46,770 nt of DNA from Gammaproteobacteria bacterium. Its GTDB lineage: Bacteria > Pseudomonadota > Gammaproteobacteria > Pseudomonadales > Halieaceae. The stretch lies in contig JAIBDN010000013.1 of assembly GCA_024686215.1 (NCBI GenBank), positions 1 through 46,770 of the forward strand, given 5' to 3'. Of this stretch, positions 33,679 to 42,500 are shown piece after piece; position 1 is the first letter of the stretch; each line of letters begins with the position of its first letter. Below the pieces are notes generated by a model. The model was not told the DNA's origin. It saw nothing but the letters and a program-made list of their open reading frames with translations, and searched no databases. Made by a program: the position numbers and the translations under genes.

Positions 33679-34035
33679 TTATAGTGCCTTGAGGTAACTA
33701 ATGATATCCCCGGATTCATACATCCACCGGGCTTGCCCGGGCGCGTCTTCAATGCGCAGGCAAGGCACTTTGAGGTTGCCGCCGCCCGCCAGTAATTCTG
33801 CTTTGGCGGCATCCGAGCGCTTTACATCACGGGTTTCGATAGAGAGCGACTGCCGCTTCATTTCGCGTCGTACTTTCACGCAGAAGGGGCATGCCTCGTA
33901 CTGGTAAAGTGCCAGTTTTGAAGTTTTTCCGTTGATAATGGCCTGCATGTCCGGGGAGCGTTTGACGCCTCGGGGCGTAAAAACCCAATTGAATAACAGG
34001 ATAAGTCTGCCCAGGATAAGACGAATAATGCGCAT
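33679..34035 (-). CDS. Glutaredoxin-like protein with N-terminal hydrophobic anchor
   Basis: A 118-residue protein. An N-terminal hydrophobic stretch (MRIIRLILGRLILLFNWVF) is followed by a glutaredoxin / GST-N-type thioredoxin fold: LALYQYEACPFCVKVRREM carries the CPFC redox site, KVPCLRIED the cis-proline, and YESGDIISYLKAL the last helix. It probably acts on disulfides or glutathionylated proteins near the membrane. The hydrophobic N-terminus could be a membrane anchor; it lacks a signal-peptidase site. GGAAAA precedes the ATG. Confidence 0.9.
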   Translation of the reverse strand: MRIIRLILGRLILLFNWVFTPRGVKRSPDMQAIINGKTSKLALYQYEACPFCVKVRREMKRQSLSIETRDVKRSDAAKAELLAGGGNLKVPCLRIEDAPGQARWMYESGDIISYLKAL

Positions 34036-34188
34036 GCTGTTTTCCGTTTGGTGGATTCTAAGGGTGCTACTTGGAAATTGGGCGCAGAGTAAAGCACGAT
34101 AGCTGCGCTGGCAAGAGCTGCCTGCCTTGCCAGCGCGTATCGCATTACCGATAATCAGTCGTATTCAAACAGTAATCAGGAGCGCCAC

Positions 34189-34725
34189 ATGGCCTCGTTA
34201 CAGGAACAGTTGCTGCAAGCGGGTATGGTCGACGCAAAAAAGGCCAAGCAAATACAGAAAGACAAACGCAAGCAGGCCAAGCAGGTGCCCAAGGGGCACG
34301 CTGTGGAGAATGCAGCCCGTGAGCAGGCGAAAAAGGTGCAGGCTGAAAAAGTTGAGCGCGACCGGGAAATAAATCGGCAGCAGCACGAGGTGGCTGAGCA
34401 AAAGGCGATCGCGGCCCAGATCAAGCAGTTGATTGAAATGAACCGTATTAACAGGGATAAGGGGGATGCTACCTACCAGTTCGTTGACGCCGCCAAGATC
34501 AAAAAAATCAACGTGACGCCGCAGTTGCTGGATCAGCTAAGCCGCGGGCGTATCGCCATCGTCAAATTACAGGACCGCTATGAACTGGTTCCAGCAGTGG
34601 TTGCGCAGAAGATTGAGCAGCGTGACCCTGCAGTGGTACTGGTGCGTAATGACGGCGTTCAGGAAGAGGTCGACGAAGACGATCCCTATGCAGATTACAA
34701 GATCCCAGATGATTTGATGTGGTGA
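34189..34725 (+). CDS. DUF2058 (YaiL-like) protein
   Basis: A 178-residue protein of the DUF2058 family. It begins MASLQEQLLQAGMVDAKKAKQ, continues with a highly charged Lys/Gln/Glu helix (about 18-85), and ends in a compact domain with YQFVDAAKIKKINV and LSRGRIAIVKLQDRYELVPA. Family members are conserved in gammaproteobacteria and described as nucleoprotein- or polysome-associated (YaiL), without a defined role. AGGAG precedes the ATG. It is convergent with AraC regulator 3, with almost no gap. Confidence 0.93.
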   Translation: MASLQEQLLQAGMVDAKKAKQIQKDKRKQAKQVPKGHAVENAAREQAKKVQAEKVERDREINRQQHEVAEQKAIAAQIKQLIEMNRINRDKGDATYQFVDAAKIKKINVTPQLLDQLSRGRIAIVKLQDRYELVPAVVAQKIEQRDPAVVLVRNDGVQEEVDEDDPYADYKIPDDLMW

Positions 34726-34726
34726 G

Positions 34727-35830
34727 TCATCGCCCCTTATTGTGCGTAGAGCTGCCATTGCGCCACTGTAGCGGTGAACATCCCTCCCAGCGGGTGAAAG
34801 CCCGGGAAAAAGCCGCCGGGTCTGCATAGCCCAGGCGGTAGCCGATTTCTGTGACCGAAAGTGCCGGATTCCTGAGGAAATTTTTGGCACGCTCTTCCTG
34901 TACGTGGGCCAGCAAGTCGGCATAACTTGTGCCTTCCTTGCCTAGCTGGCGCGTCAAATTGCGTTCTGACATGGATAACAGCCTCGCCAGTTCACGCCGG
35001 TTTAGCGGCGGCGTGTAGGCCCATAGCCAACGGGTTACGCGTTCTGTCAGGCTGAAATCCTCCTCCAGCATCTGCGACAACTTATTGGCGATGGACAGGT
35101 AAGATTTGTGGACCAGGGGGTTGCTGTGCGGCAAGGGCGTGTCGTCGTAGGCTGCCGGATAGGCAAGGCAGGCCTCAGCTGCTGAAAAATGTACCGGGCA
35201 GGGCAGTTCATCGCTGATTTCCTGCCAGTCAGCGGGTTGTGAAAATGGGAAGCAGATATACAGTGGGGCTGTACTGCTTTCCAGAATGCCTTCGATATTG
35301 CGCAAAGTAGTCAGCAAATCCAGTACCAGGCAGTACTCCATCAGGCGGTCGATTTCCTCTGCGGAAGCATTGCTCAGCTCAGGGCGTTGCATGCTGAAGG
35401 CGTACTCAGAAGCGCGGGAATTGTGGCGCACTACCAGGCGTGAGTGCCCCCAGGACAGCTGGGGGTAGGCCAGGCAGGCTTTCAGGGCGGCAATGGGGGT
35501 CGCGGCATGCCGCATGGCCATGCCCAGAACCCCCAGATTCTCTATCGACATAGCCTTCCTGACACTAAAAACTCGGACTGTAGGTGAGCACTTGCTCTCT
35601 AGCGAGCGCACTAGTGACAGGCATATAGCCAGCTCCTGTTGCAGTGATATGGGAAAATCCGGCTCATCCAGCGCGCGCGGGGGCAGGCCGGCATCGGTAA
35701 GCATAGCCAACGCCTGTTGTTGATCTATGCTTAATAACACCAGTTGCCCCAGTACGCCAGTGATGGTGCGGCGACTGGTGGCGAGGTTACCGCTGGAGAT
35801 GACGGTAGTATCAGTATCCATAGTTGCCAT
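34727..35830 (-). CDS. AraC/OruR-type transcriptional regulator 3
   Basis: A regulator of about 367 residues with the arabinose-binding-like N-terminal domain (LVLLSIDQQQALAMLTDAGLPPRALDE, MSIENLGVLGMAMRHAATPIAALKACL) and a C-terminal AraC HTH pair: LLSMSERNLTRQLGKEGTSYADLLAHVQEERAKNFL and IGYRLGYADPAAFSRAFTRWEGCSPLQWR. It is divergent from the second flavin monooxygenase (about 115 bp between them) and is the obvious candidate regulator of that gene. The intergenic region lacks the 21-bp TTGGC repeats seen at the other two loci, so it probably recognises a different site. Confidence 0.92.
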   Translation of the reverse strand: MATMDTDTTVISSGNLATSRRTITGVLGQLVLLSIDQQQALAMLTDAGLPPRALDEPDFPISLQQELAICLSLVRSLESKCSPTVRVFSVRKAMSIENLGVLGMAMRHAATPIAALKACLAYPQLSWGHSRLVVRHNSRASEYAFSMQRPELSNASAEEIDRLMEYCLVLDLLTTLRNIEGILESSTAPLYICFPFSQPADWQEISDELPCPVHFSAAEACLAYPAAYDDTPLPHSNPLVHKSYLSIANKLSQMLEEDFSLTERVTRWLWAYTPPLNRRELARLLSMSERNLTRQLGKEGTSYADLLAHVQEERAKNFLRNPALSVTEIGYRLGYADPAAFSRAFTRWEGCSPLQWRNGSSTHNKGR

Positions 35831-35945
35831 ATTGAGCACAAGTGGCCCAAATTATCAAAAAATAGGCCTGTCTGGCAATGTCTAATCGAACGCAAACGCC
35901 TTAGCCTGCACCCATCGAAATTGAATGTATCAAGAGGCCATGCCC

Positions 35946-37475
35946 ATGAGTGAAGCTATTACAGAGATTTCCGAGCAGCCCAGCGTCTGCGAGCACGTTG
36001 ATGTGCTGATTGTAGGTGCCGGTATCTCCGGCATTGGCGCGGCGCACCACCTGGGAGAAAAGTGTCCCGGTAAGAGCTTTTTGATGCTGGAAACCAAGGA
36101 GTCCTTTGGCGGTACCTGGCATCAGCACACGTATCCGGGTATCCGCTCGGACAGTGACCTGTATACTTTCGGTTATGCTTTCAAACCCTGGACCGGGCAG
36201 CCCATTGCCAACGGCGGCGCCATCCTGGACTACCTGGGGGAAGCCATTGAAGACGATCATATCGGCAGCCATATCCGTTACCAGCATGAGGTGCTCTCTG
36301 CCTCCTGGTCTGGTGAGCAGCAGCAGTGGATGCTCACGGCCCGGCGTAAGGACACCGGTGAAACCGTTTACTTTAGCTGCGGGTTCCTGTGGATGTGCCA
36401 GGGGTACTATCGCCACGCTGCAGGCTATACACCCCAATGGGCGGGGATGGAGGACTTCAAGGGTCCGATTGTGCACCCGCAAACCTGGCCTGAAGACCTG
36501 GATTACGCGGGTAAGCGCGTGGTGGTGATTGGTTCGGGCGCTACCGCAGCCACGTTGATTCCCAACATGGCCGATGAATGTGAGCACATCACCATGCTGC
36601 AGCGCTCGCCCACGTATTTCTGGACCGGCGAAAATCGCAATGAGCTGGCTGACCAGTTGCGCGAGCTGGATGTACCCGAAGAGTGGGTGCATGAAATAGT
36701 GCGGCGCAGTATTCTCAAGATTGCCAAGGATATTCAGTACACTTCGGTGTCGCATCCGGAAGTCGTCAAGGAGGAGCTGTTTAAGGTGATTCGCGAGTAC
36801 CTGGGTGAGGACTTCGACATGAGCCATTTCACCCCCAGCTACCGGCCCTGGCAACAGCGCCTGGCCTATGTGCCCGATGGCGATCTGTTTGAGGGTATCA
36901 AGTCCGGCAAGGTGTCGGTGGTCACAGATAATATCGAGCGTTTTACCGACAAGGGGATACTCACCACCTCGGGTGAACTGCTGGAAGCCGATATCATCAT
37001 TACCGCCACGGGCTTCAATCTCAGTGTGATGGGTGACATAGCGTTTGATGTAGACGGGCAGGCTGTAGATTTTGGTAGCACCTATACCTACCGCGGTTTG
37101 ATGAATTCAGGTGTGCCCAATATGGCCTTCATGTTTGGTTATCTGCGTACCAGCTGGACCATGCGTGTGGATCTGGCTAGCGAGTTTGTGTGTACCTTAC
37201 TCAATCACATGGATGACCTGGGAGCTGGGTCTTGTACTCCGACTTTGCGCGCACAGGATCAGTCCATGACAGTGAATTCATGGATAGATGAGGAAGAGTT
37301 CAATCCGGGCTATATGCAACGTGGCAAGCATTTAATGCCCAAGCGCGGCGACCATGAACCGTGGACCTTCAGCGCAGACTATTACACCGAGAAAGATCAG
37401 TTGCCCCTGGTTGATCTGGATGAAGACGCGCTGGTGTACGTGCGCGCCGCGGAATCGGCTGCGCTGGCCGGATAG
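35946..37475 (+). CDS. FAD-dependent Baeyer-Villiger-type monooxygenase
   Basis: A flavin monooxygenase of about 509 residues. FAD site VLIVGAGISGIGAAHHL (about 20-36), ESFGGTWHQHTYPGIRSDSD, the class B fingerprint FKGPIVHPQTWP (171-182) and a second dinucleotide site VVVIGSGATAATLIP are all present. It lacks the long N-terminal extension of the enzyme at 11.6 kb and is closer to the EthA-like group. The ATG at 35946 is preferred, 9 nt after AAGAGG. AraC regulator 3 is divergent upstream, and a DDN-like protein follows 115 bp downstream. A ketone or thioether substrate is likely but undefined. Confidence 0.92.
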   Translation: MSEAITEISEQPSVCEHVDVLIVGAGISGIGAAHHLGEKCPGKSFLMLETKESFGGTWHQHTYPGIRSDSDLYTFGYAFKPWTGQPIANGGAILDYLGEAIEDDHIGSHIRYQHEVLSASWSGEQQQWMLTARRKDTGETVYFSCGFLWMCQGYYRHAAGYTPQWAGMEDFKGPIVHPQTWPEDLDYAGKRVVVIGSGATAATLIPNMADECEHITMLQRSPTYFWTGENRNELADQLRELDVPEEWVHEIVRRSILKIAKDIQYTSVSHPEVVKEELFKVIREYLGEDFDMSHFTPSYRPWQQRLAYVPDGDLFEGIKSGKVSVVTDNIERFTDKGILTTSGELLEADIIITATGFNLSVMGDIAFDVDGQAVDFGSTYTYRGLMNSGVPNMAFMFGYLRTSWTMRVDLASEFVCTLLNHMDDLGAGSCTPTLRAQDQSMTVNSWIDEEEFNPGYMQRGKHLMPKRGDHEPWTFSADYYTEKDQLPLVDLDEDALVYVRAAESAALAG

Positions 37476-37590
37476 CGGTGCAGCGTCAGGTAGACCGATC
37501 ATTAATCCTGGGCTATACCTTGTGGTGTCCAACCGCTAGCCAGGCGCGCCACTTCCGGCGCGAAGAGCAGCGAGTTAAAGAGGAAATTTG

Positions 37591-38025
37591 ATGTCTGACT
37601 ATATTCCCCCCGCGCTGGATTGGGTGCGAGAGCAGGTAGAGCTGTATGAAAGCAGTGGCGGCACCCAGGGTAATACCCTGTTGGATACCGGTATGCCCTG
37701 TATTCTTGTTACCCATACCGGAAACAAAACGGGTGGCGTTCGCAAAATCCCGCTGATGCGTGTTGAGGTAGACGGCAACTACGTGCTGATTGGTTCGATG
37801 GGCGGTCAGCCCAAGAACCCGGTATGGGTTTACAACCTCAGGGCCAACCCTGACGTGACGTTACGTGATGGCACGGTCGTGAGCAGTATGCGAGTACGCG
37901 AGGTTGAGGATGAACAGGAACGCAGCAGGCTGTGGGCTGCGGCGGCCGCCGCCTATCCGCCCTACGATGAATACCAGGCAAAGACTGAGCGCAAAATCCC
38001 GGTGTTTATCGCGGAACCTGTGTAG
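37591..38025 (+). CDS. Deazaflavin-dependent nitroreductase (DDN) family protein
   Basis: A 144-residue split-barrel protein of the family known as deazaflavin-dependent nitroreductases. Marks are ILVTHTGNKTGGVRKIPLMRVEVDGNYVLIGSMGG, KNPVWVYNLRANPDVTLRDG and RLWAAAAAAYPPYDEYQAKTERKIPVFI. In actinobacteria relatives bind F420; whether a gammaproteobacterial member does so is unclear, and other flavins or heme are possible. AGAGG precedes the ATG. It follows the second monooxygenase on the same strand and may share its function. Confidence 0.9.
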   Translation: MSDYIPPALDWVREQVELYESSGGTQGNTLLDTGMPCILVTHTGNKTGGVRKIPLMRVEVDGNYVLIGSMGGQPKNPVWVYNLRANPDVTLRDGTVVSSMRVREVEDEQERSRLWAAAAAAYPPYDEYQAKTERKIPVFIAEPV

Positions 38026-38031
38026 GCGTAA

Positions 38032-38967
38032 TCAACCGGCGGCGAACAGGTAATAACCGACACCGCTGCCCAGGGCCATTAACAGGAAGCTGCACAATGC
38101 GGCGGCTTGGGCCGGTATCAGCCGGGGCGTGACCTCTTTGCTTTCCAGCAGGCGCCAGGCGGAGAATGTGGCGGGTAGAACACCGCAAATACCCCAGAGC
38201 ATGCCGCGGGCTCCAGGGTAATATTCTGCGCTAAGCACCAGCCAAAGATACGCCGTTACCATTATTACGCTGTAGGCGAGTGCAGCCGACTCGTAACCCA
38301 GACGCACCACCAGGTTGTTTTTGCCCGCTGCTTTGTCGGCGGCATAATCCGGAAATTCGTTAATCCATAGAAAAGCGGCTACGAGCAAGCCCAATACCAT
38401 TGACGCGTGGATCAATGCAGCATTGAGGTAGCCGGTCTGTACGAAGTAGGTGCCACAAACCACCAATGGTCCGTAAGCCAGCATCACGGCAATTTCACCC
38501 AGGCCGCGATAGGCGAGCTTCACACGCCCGCCGTGATAATACCAGGCGAGCGCCATACCGATGATACCGAAGACCAGCACACGGGAATCCCTTAGCCACA
38601 CAATTAGCAGGCCGACGCCTATCGCCGCCAGGAAGCATGCGCCAGCGATGAGTCTGGTTTGTTGGCGGGTGAGTAAGTCATCCACCAATACCCGTTTGCC
38701 GCCGGAAAATGGGCTGCGATTATCAGTGCTTATGGCCTGATCTGTGCCGCTGTCGAAATCAACGATTTCTCCAGCGGCATTTTTGCCGACTTCAACAAGG
38801 AATACGCCGAGCACGGTGAGCGCCAACCAGCCGAAATGTAAACTGCCGTCGGCCGCAGCGAAACTAGCCCCCAGGAATATACCGGCGAACGAGGCGAGGG
38901 AAATTTTCGGGTCTGCCAGGCGCCAGACACCCTGCCAGTATGTCGATTTCTGCATTTTGCTAGGCAT
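38032..38967 (-). CDS. UbiA/MenA-type prenyltransferase
   Basis: An integral membrane protein of about 311 residues with eight to nine helices. Two Asp-rich motifs that bind the Mg-prenyl diphosphate are present: N63-AAGEIV-D70-F-D72-SGT-D76, and N203-EFP-D207-YAA-D211-KAAGK. YRGLGEIAVMLAYGPLVVCGTYFVQTG matches the MenA (DHNA prenyltransferase) side of the family. No other menaquinone gene is nearby, so a different aromatic or lipid acceptor is possible. The ATG at 38967 or the one at 38955 may start translation; no strong ribosome site is seen. It lies 11 bp after the styrene-oxide-isomerase-like gene. Confidence 0.9.
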   Translation of the reverse strand: MPSKMQKSTYWQGVWRLADPKISLASFAGIFLGASFAAADGSLHFGWLALTVLGVFLVEVGKNAAGEIVDFDSGTDQAISTDNRSPFSGGKRVLVDDLLTRQQTRLIAGACFLAAIGVGLLIVWLRDSRVLVFGIIGMALAWYYHGGRVKLAYRGLGEIAVMLAYGPLVVCGTYFVQTGYLNAALIHASMVLGLLVAAFLWINEFPDYAADKAAGKNNLVVRLGYESAALAYSVIMVTAYLWLVLSAEYYPGARGMLWGICGVLPATFSAWRLLESKEVTPRLIPAQAAALCSFLLMALGSGVGYYLFAAG

Positions 38968-38978
38968 TACACACAAAT

Positions 38979-39422
38979 TTAGCGTCCGGCAGGATTTCTT
39001 AAGGCGGAGGCCATGGCACCCAACACGAAAAATATTGCGATTACTCCTGGCATAAAGGCATAGAACACCACCAGGTCATGCATTGCGGAATCCGCTTTAG
39101 GCATGCTGCCGCGGGCATCGAAAATACCGCCGTACATGCTGGCCAGGATATTCGAGTAACCGACGATAATCATGCCGTAGCGTATCAGCCGCTCGGCCTT
39201 CAGGCTGGGTTGTAACAGGGTGTAGGACAGCGCAACCACCAGCATCAATACGCCGTTGGCAAAGCCCTCTATGTGCGCCAGCCGCCAGGCGGCCGCACGG
39301 GTAAGGGTGGCGTCTGGGTCGGCCATGGTATTACCCCAGATAAATCCGGAGATCATGCCCAGGGCCAACACCACGACGGCGTGAAAGGCCAGCTTACGAG
39401 CGTTTCTAAGCGTGTTATCCAT
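38979..39422 (-). CDS. Four-helix membrane protein resembling styrene-oxide isomerase
   Basis: A 147-residue protein with four hydrophobic helices. From memory it can be matched to styrene-oxide isomerase (StyC): WRLAHIEGFANGVLMLVVA aligns with the AHVGGILNG region, giving H50-x5-N56, which are heme-associated residues in StyC, and VGYSNILASMYGG aligns with the GWGNTLFYWFG region. The catalytic Tyr of StyC seems displaced (Tyr97 here is two positions on). The ATG at 39422 is preferred over a far upstream start that would add 32 atypical residues. It forms an apparent operon with the prenyltransferase. It may bind heme; no activity can be assigned. Confidence 0.8.
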   Translation of the reverse strand: MDNTLRNARKLAFHAVVVLALGMISGFIWGNTMADPDATLTRAAAWRLAHIEGFANGVLMLVVALSYTLLQPSLKAERLIRYGMIIVGYSNILASMYGGIFDARGSMPKADSAMHDLVVFYAFMPGVIAIFFVLGAMASALRNPAGR

Positions 39423-39526
39423 GGTGGGTTCTTTACCCCGGATTTGAATTACCGCTAGTATAGATCGAAATACAGCATACTTTGAATGCGCCACCCTGAA
39501 ACAGGCTGGCGGATGCATGAGTGTAT

Positions 39527-42500
39527 CTAGGGTGAGGTAATAACGATAGATGATAGGTGGTTACTGCCACCATCATAGCTTGCACCGGACACGGTGATAG
39601 CGCTTACCGTAAAGCTGGCGGAGCTGGATCTCAGATTGCCTTTTTCGACAGTACAGCTGCCCCCGCCATTGGTCACACACGAGCTGCCGCCTTTGGCCCC
39701 GTCGCCCCAGTTGCCGGCGACTTCTGCGCCGGAAATTGGTTGGTGATTGGAGTCGTGCACCGTTACTTCTACGCTGGCGGTCCAGCGATTACGGCTGCCG
39801 GTTTGTGCCGAACCTGTGAGATCACCAACGTGCGCGCTGCCACTGTCCGGCGGGCTGCTGCCTATGGTCAGCGATATGCTGTCACTACCACTCGCGCCGT
39901 CTGTATCGGTAGCCGTTGCTGTAATAGTATGTGTGCCATCTGACAGAAATCCAGTAAAGCTGCCGCCACTGCCGATGTTGCCGTCCAGGGACGAGCTCCA
40001 GTTAAGCGCCGCGGTCAACTCAGAGTTATTATCCTCTGCGTCACTGGCGCTGCCAGAGAAGTCTAGCGTGGTCCCTGTGGCGTAACTACTGCTTGCCGGG
40101 CTTGTTATGGTAACAGTAGGAGGCGTATTCAACGGCTCAGATTGAGTTGGCACTGTGATGGTTGTGCCATTGCTGTTGCCATCTACATCGTGATTGGCAG
40201 GCGCCTGGTAACTGCTTCCGGCGGCGTCGCTCAGTGCGCTAACGCTGAAGCTGACGCCGGTCACGCCACTTTTCAGGTTATTTTTCTCCACACGGCACCA
40301 GCCTGTCCCGTCAGTGGTGCAACTGGCCGATCCGGTAGCACCATTGCTCCAGTTTCCTTCCACTAGTGCGCCAGCTACTGCAGCATCCAGCGCGTCATGC
40401 ACTTTTATATCGACGACAGCCCGCCAACGACTGCGCGGCTGATCCACCCGGTCACCTTGCAGATTCCCCGTGTGTATCAGCAATGGCTCTGGTTCAGGTT
40501 GCGCTGCTGCCTCGGTGGTAAATGACCACAGGCTACCACCTCGGGTGCCATCATCATTCACCTCATCAATACGCCAGAAGTACTGGGTGCTATAGCTAAG
40601 TGTGCCAGGGTTATAGCTGTTGCCTGTCTGGTTGCCGTGGTTATCATCTGGTCCACTGAGGCCATTGTCTGTGCCCAGGTAAATATTGTGTGACGTGGCA
40701 AATGCACCGCTGGACCAGCTCAGCGCGCTATCCACGCTGACCCCGGTAGTGCCATTATCCGGTCCCGGACTGCCTGCCTGTCCGGGGGGCTCCGGTTCCT
40801 GGATGCTACCCCCAAAGGATTCCAGTCGGATATTGTCGATCTGCCAGCGATCGCCGTCCGGACCCAGCATGCCGCTGCTTTGAAAGCGAAAACGCAGCAG
40901 TGCGCTGGCATGCCCGGCGATAGACGCACTCAAATCCAGCGTATGCAAGACGGGCGTGTTGCTCAGGCCCTGATGCGACCAGGCTGTATTCCAACTGGTG
41001 CCGCCGTTGGTGCTGGTCTCCACGTAAATTGTTTCGTAGAAATCATAGTGGAAATAGGAATTGAAGGTGAGTACCGCCGCAGTACTGGAAGATAAATCGA
41101 TACCCCCCGTTTGTAGCGCAGTGTGCGAAGTGTAATAACTGCCATCGTAATTGTTAACCATGGCATAAGGCCCTGAGCCACCCGTGGTATTGGTGTAGCG
41201 CCCAGACCCGGAGTCGAAAAACTCCCAGCTCTTGCCCGCGCCGTTATAGGTGACCACTGACCAGCCTGCGGGCAGTCCGCTGGAGAAGTCTTCGTCGATG
41301 AGCAGACCGCTGGAAGTTGGCGCCGGCGGTTCAATGGTAACGATTATCGAGTAGGCTTGTGCTGTGCCGCCATCCAGAGTGCCCTTGTGGCTGACGCGAA
41401 CTGTGTACGGCCCGGGACCAGTGGTCTGCACGACCACTTGCTCTACGTTATCGCGCACATTGTCATCGCTGAATGCCGCCGCGCCAGGGTCGGCCGGATC
41501 AAGCACCCAGGGGAAGAAAGTACTACCGCCGCTTATCACGCGTAAGTCGAGATCGTTAACCAACATGCTGGTCGTCGCGTCCAGTACCATTGGTAAAACG
41601 GGATCTCCGGGGGGATCGTGCCATACCAGGGTTACGCGCAAAATAGCCTCTGCATCAGTTACGTCCACTACCACTGATTCGGTGGTGCCGTTGCTTAGAA
41701 CACCTTCAATAATTCGATGCTTGCCGCTGTTGTCAAAATCATTGCTGATCAGTCGGGCGGCCGTTTTGGTATTCAGCAGGCCCCAGCCATATTCGTAGTC
41801 TGGGCCCGGAGCGGGTCCGGTTTCATCAGCGCTATGAATCGCCAGGGCTTTGAGCGTGGCGGCTCTCATATACTGGTCACTGCCGTGTAAATTTTCGTAG
41901 TGCTGCTGCAGTAGCAATAGCGAGCCGGTAACGTTGGGCGCTGCCATGGATGTGCCAAGTGCTGCGGCAAAGTAGGGCGCTTCGTTATAGGTGGAGGTGA
42001 GTAGCCAGCCATTACCCACCAGGTCAGGCTTTATGCGGCCGTCATCCGTCGGACCAAAGCCGCTGAAACTGGATACCTGCACTCCCGCTGGACCGGCCAA
42101 TGGCAGGTAGCCGCCCGGTACATCGTCTACGGAGCCCACGGTGAGAATATTTTTTGCCACACTAACGCTGGGAAGACAGTCGTAGCCCAGGGGCGCGCAA
42201 TCGGGTGGGCGGTAGGTAGAAGAAGTACCCAGAGACATACCAGCCTGGTCTACGATGGTGTACTCCACCCCGGCCCCGGGACCGGGGTCCCAGCGGTCGT
42301 TTCCAGCGGCTTTGACCATCAGATAATAAGGCGCATTGACTGCTATCTGATCCCAGACCCGACTCTCGCTATCGTAGTAGCCAAAGTAGGGGTCTTCAGT
42401 TCCGCTGCCGCCAATCCACCACCATTCGTCAGCACCGGTACCGCCGTTATACAGCCAGCCGGCGGCGATCCCGTAGGAGTGATTCGATAGCAGCAGCTTG

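Noticed and set aside
35901..36854. Antisense frame of 317 codons over the second flavin monooxygenase
   Set aside because: The sense strand carries all the Baeyer-Villiger motifs; the antisense product has no family features.
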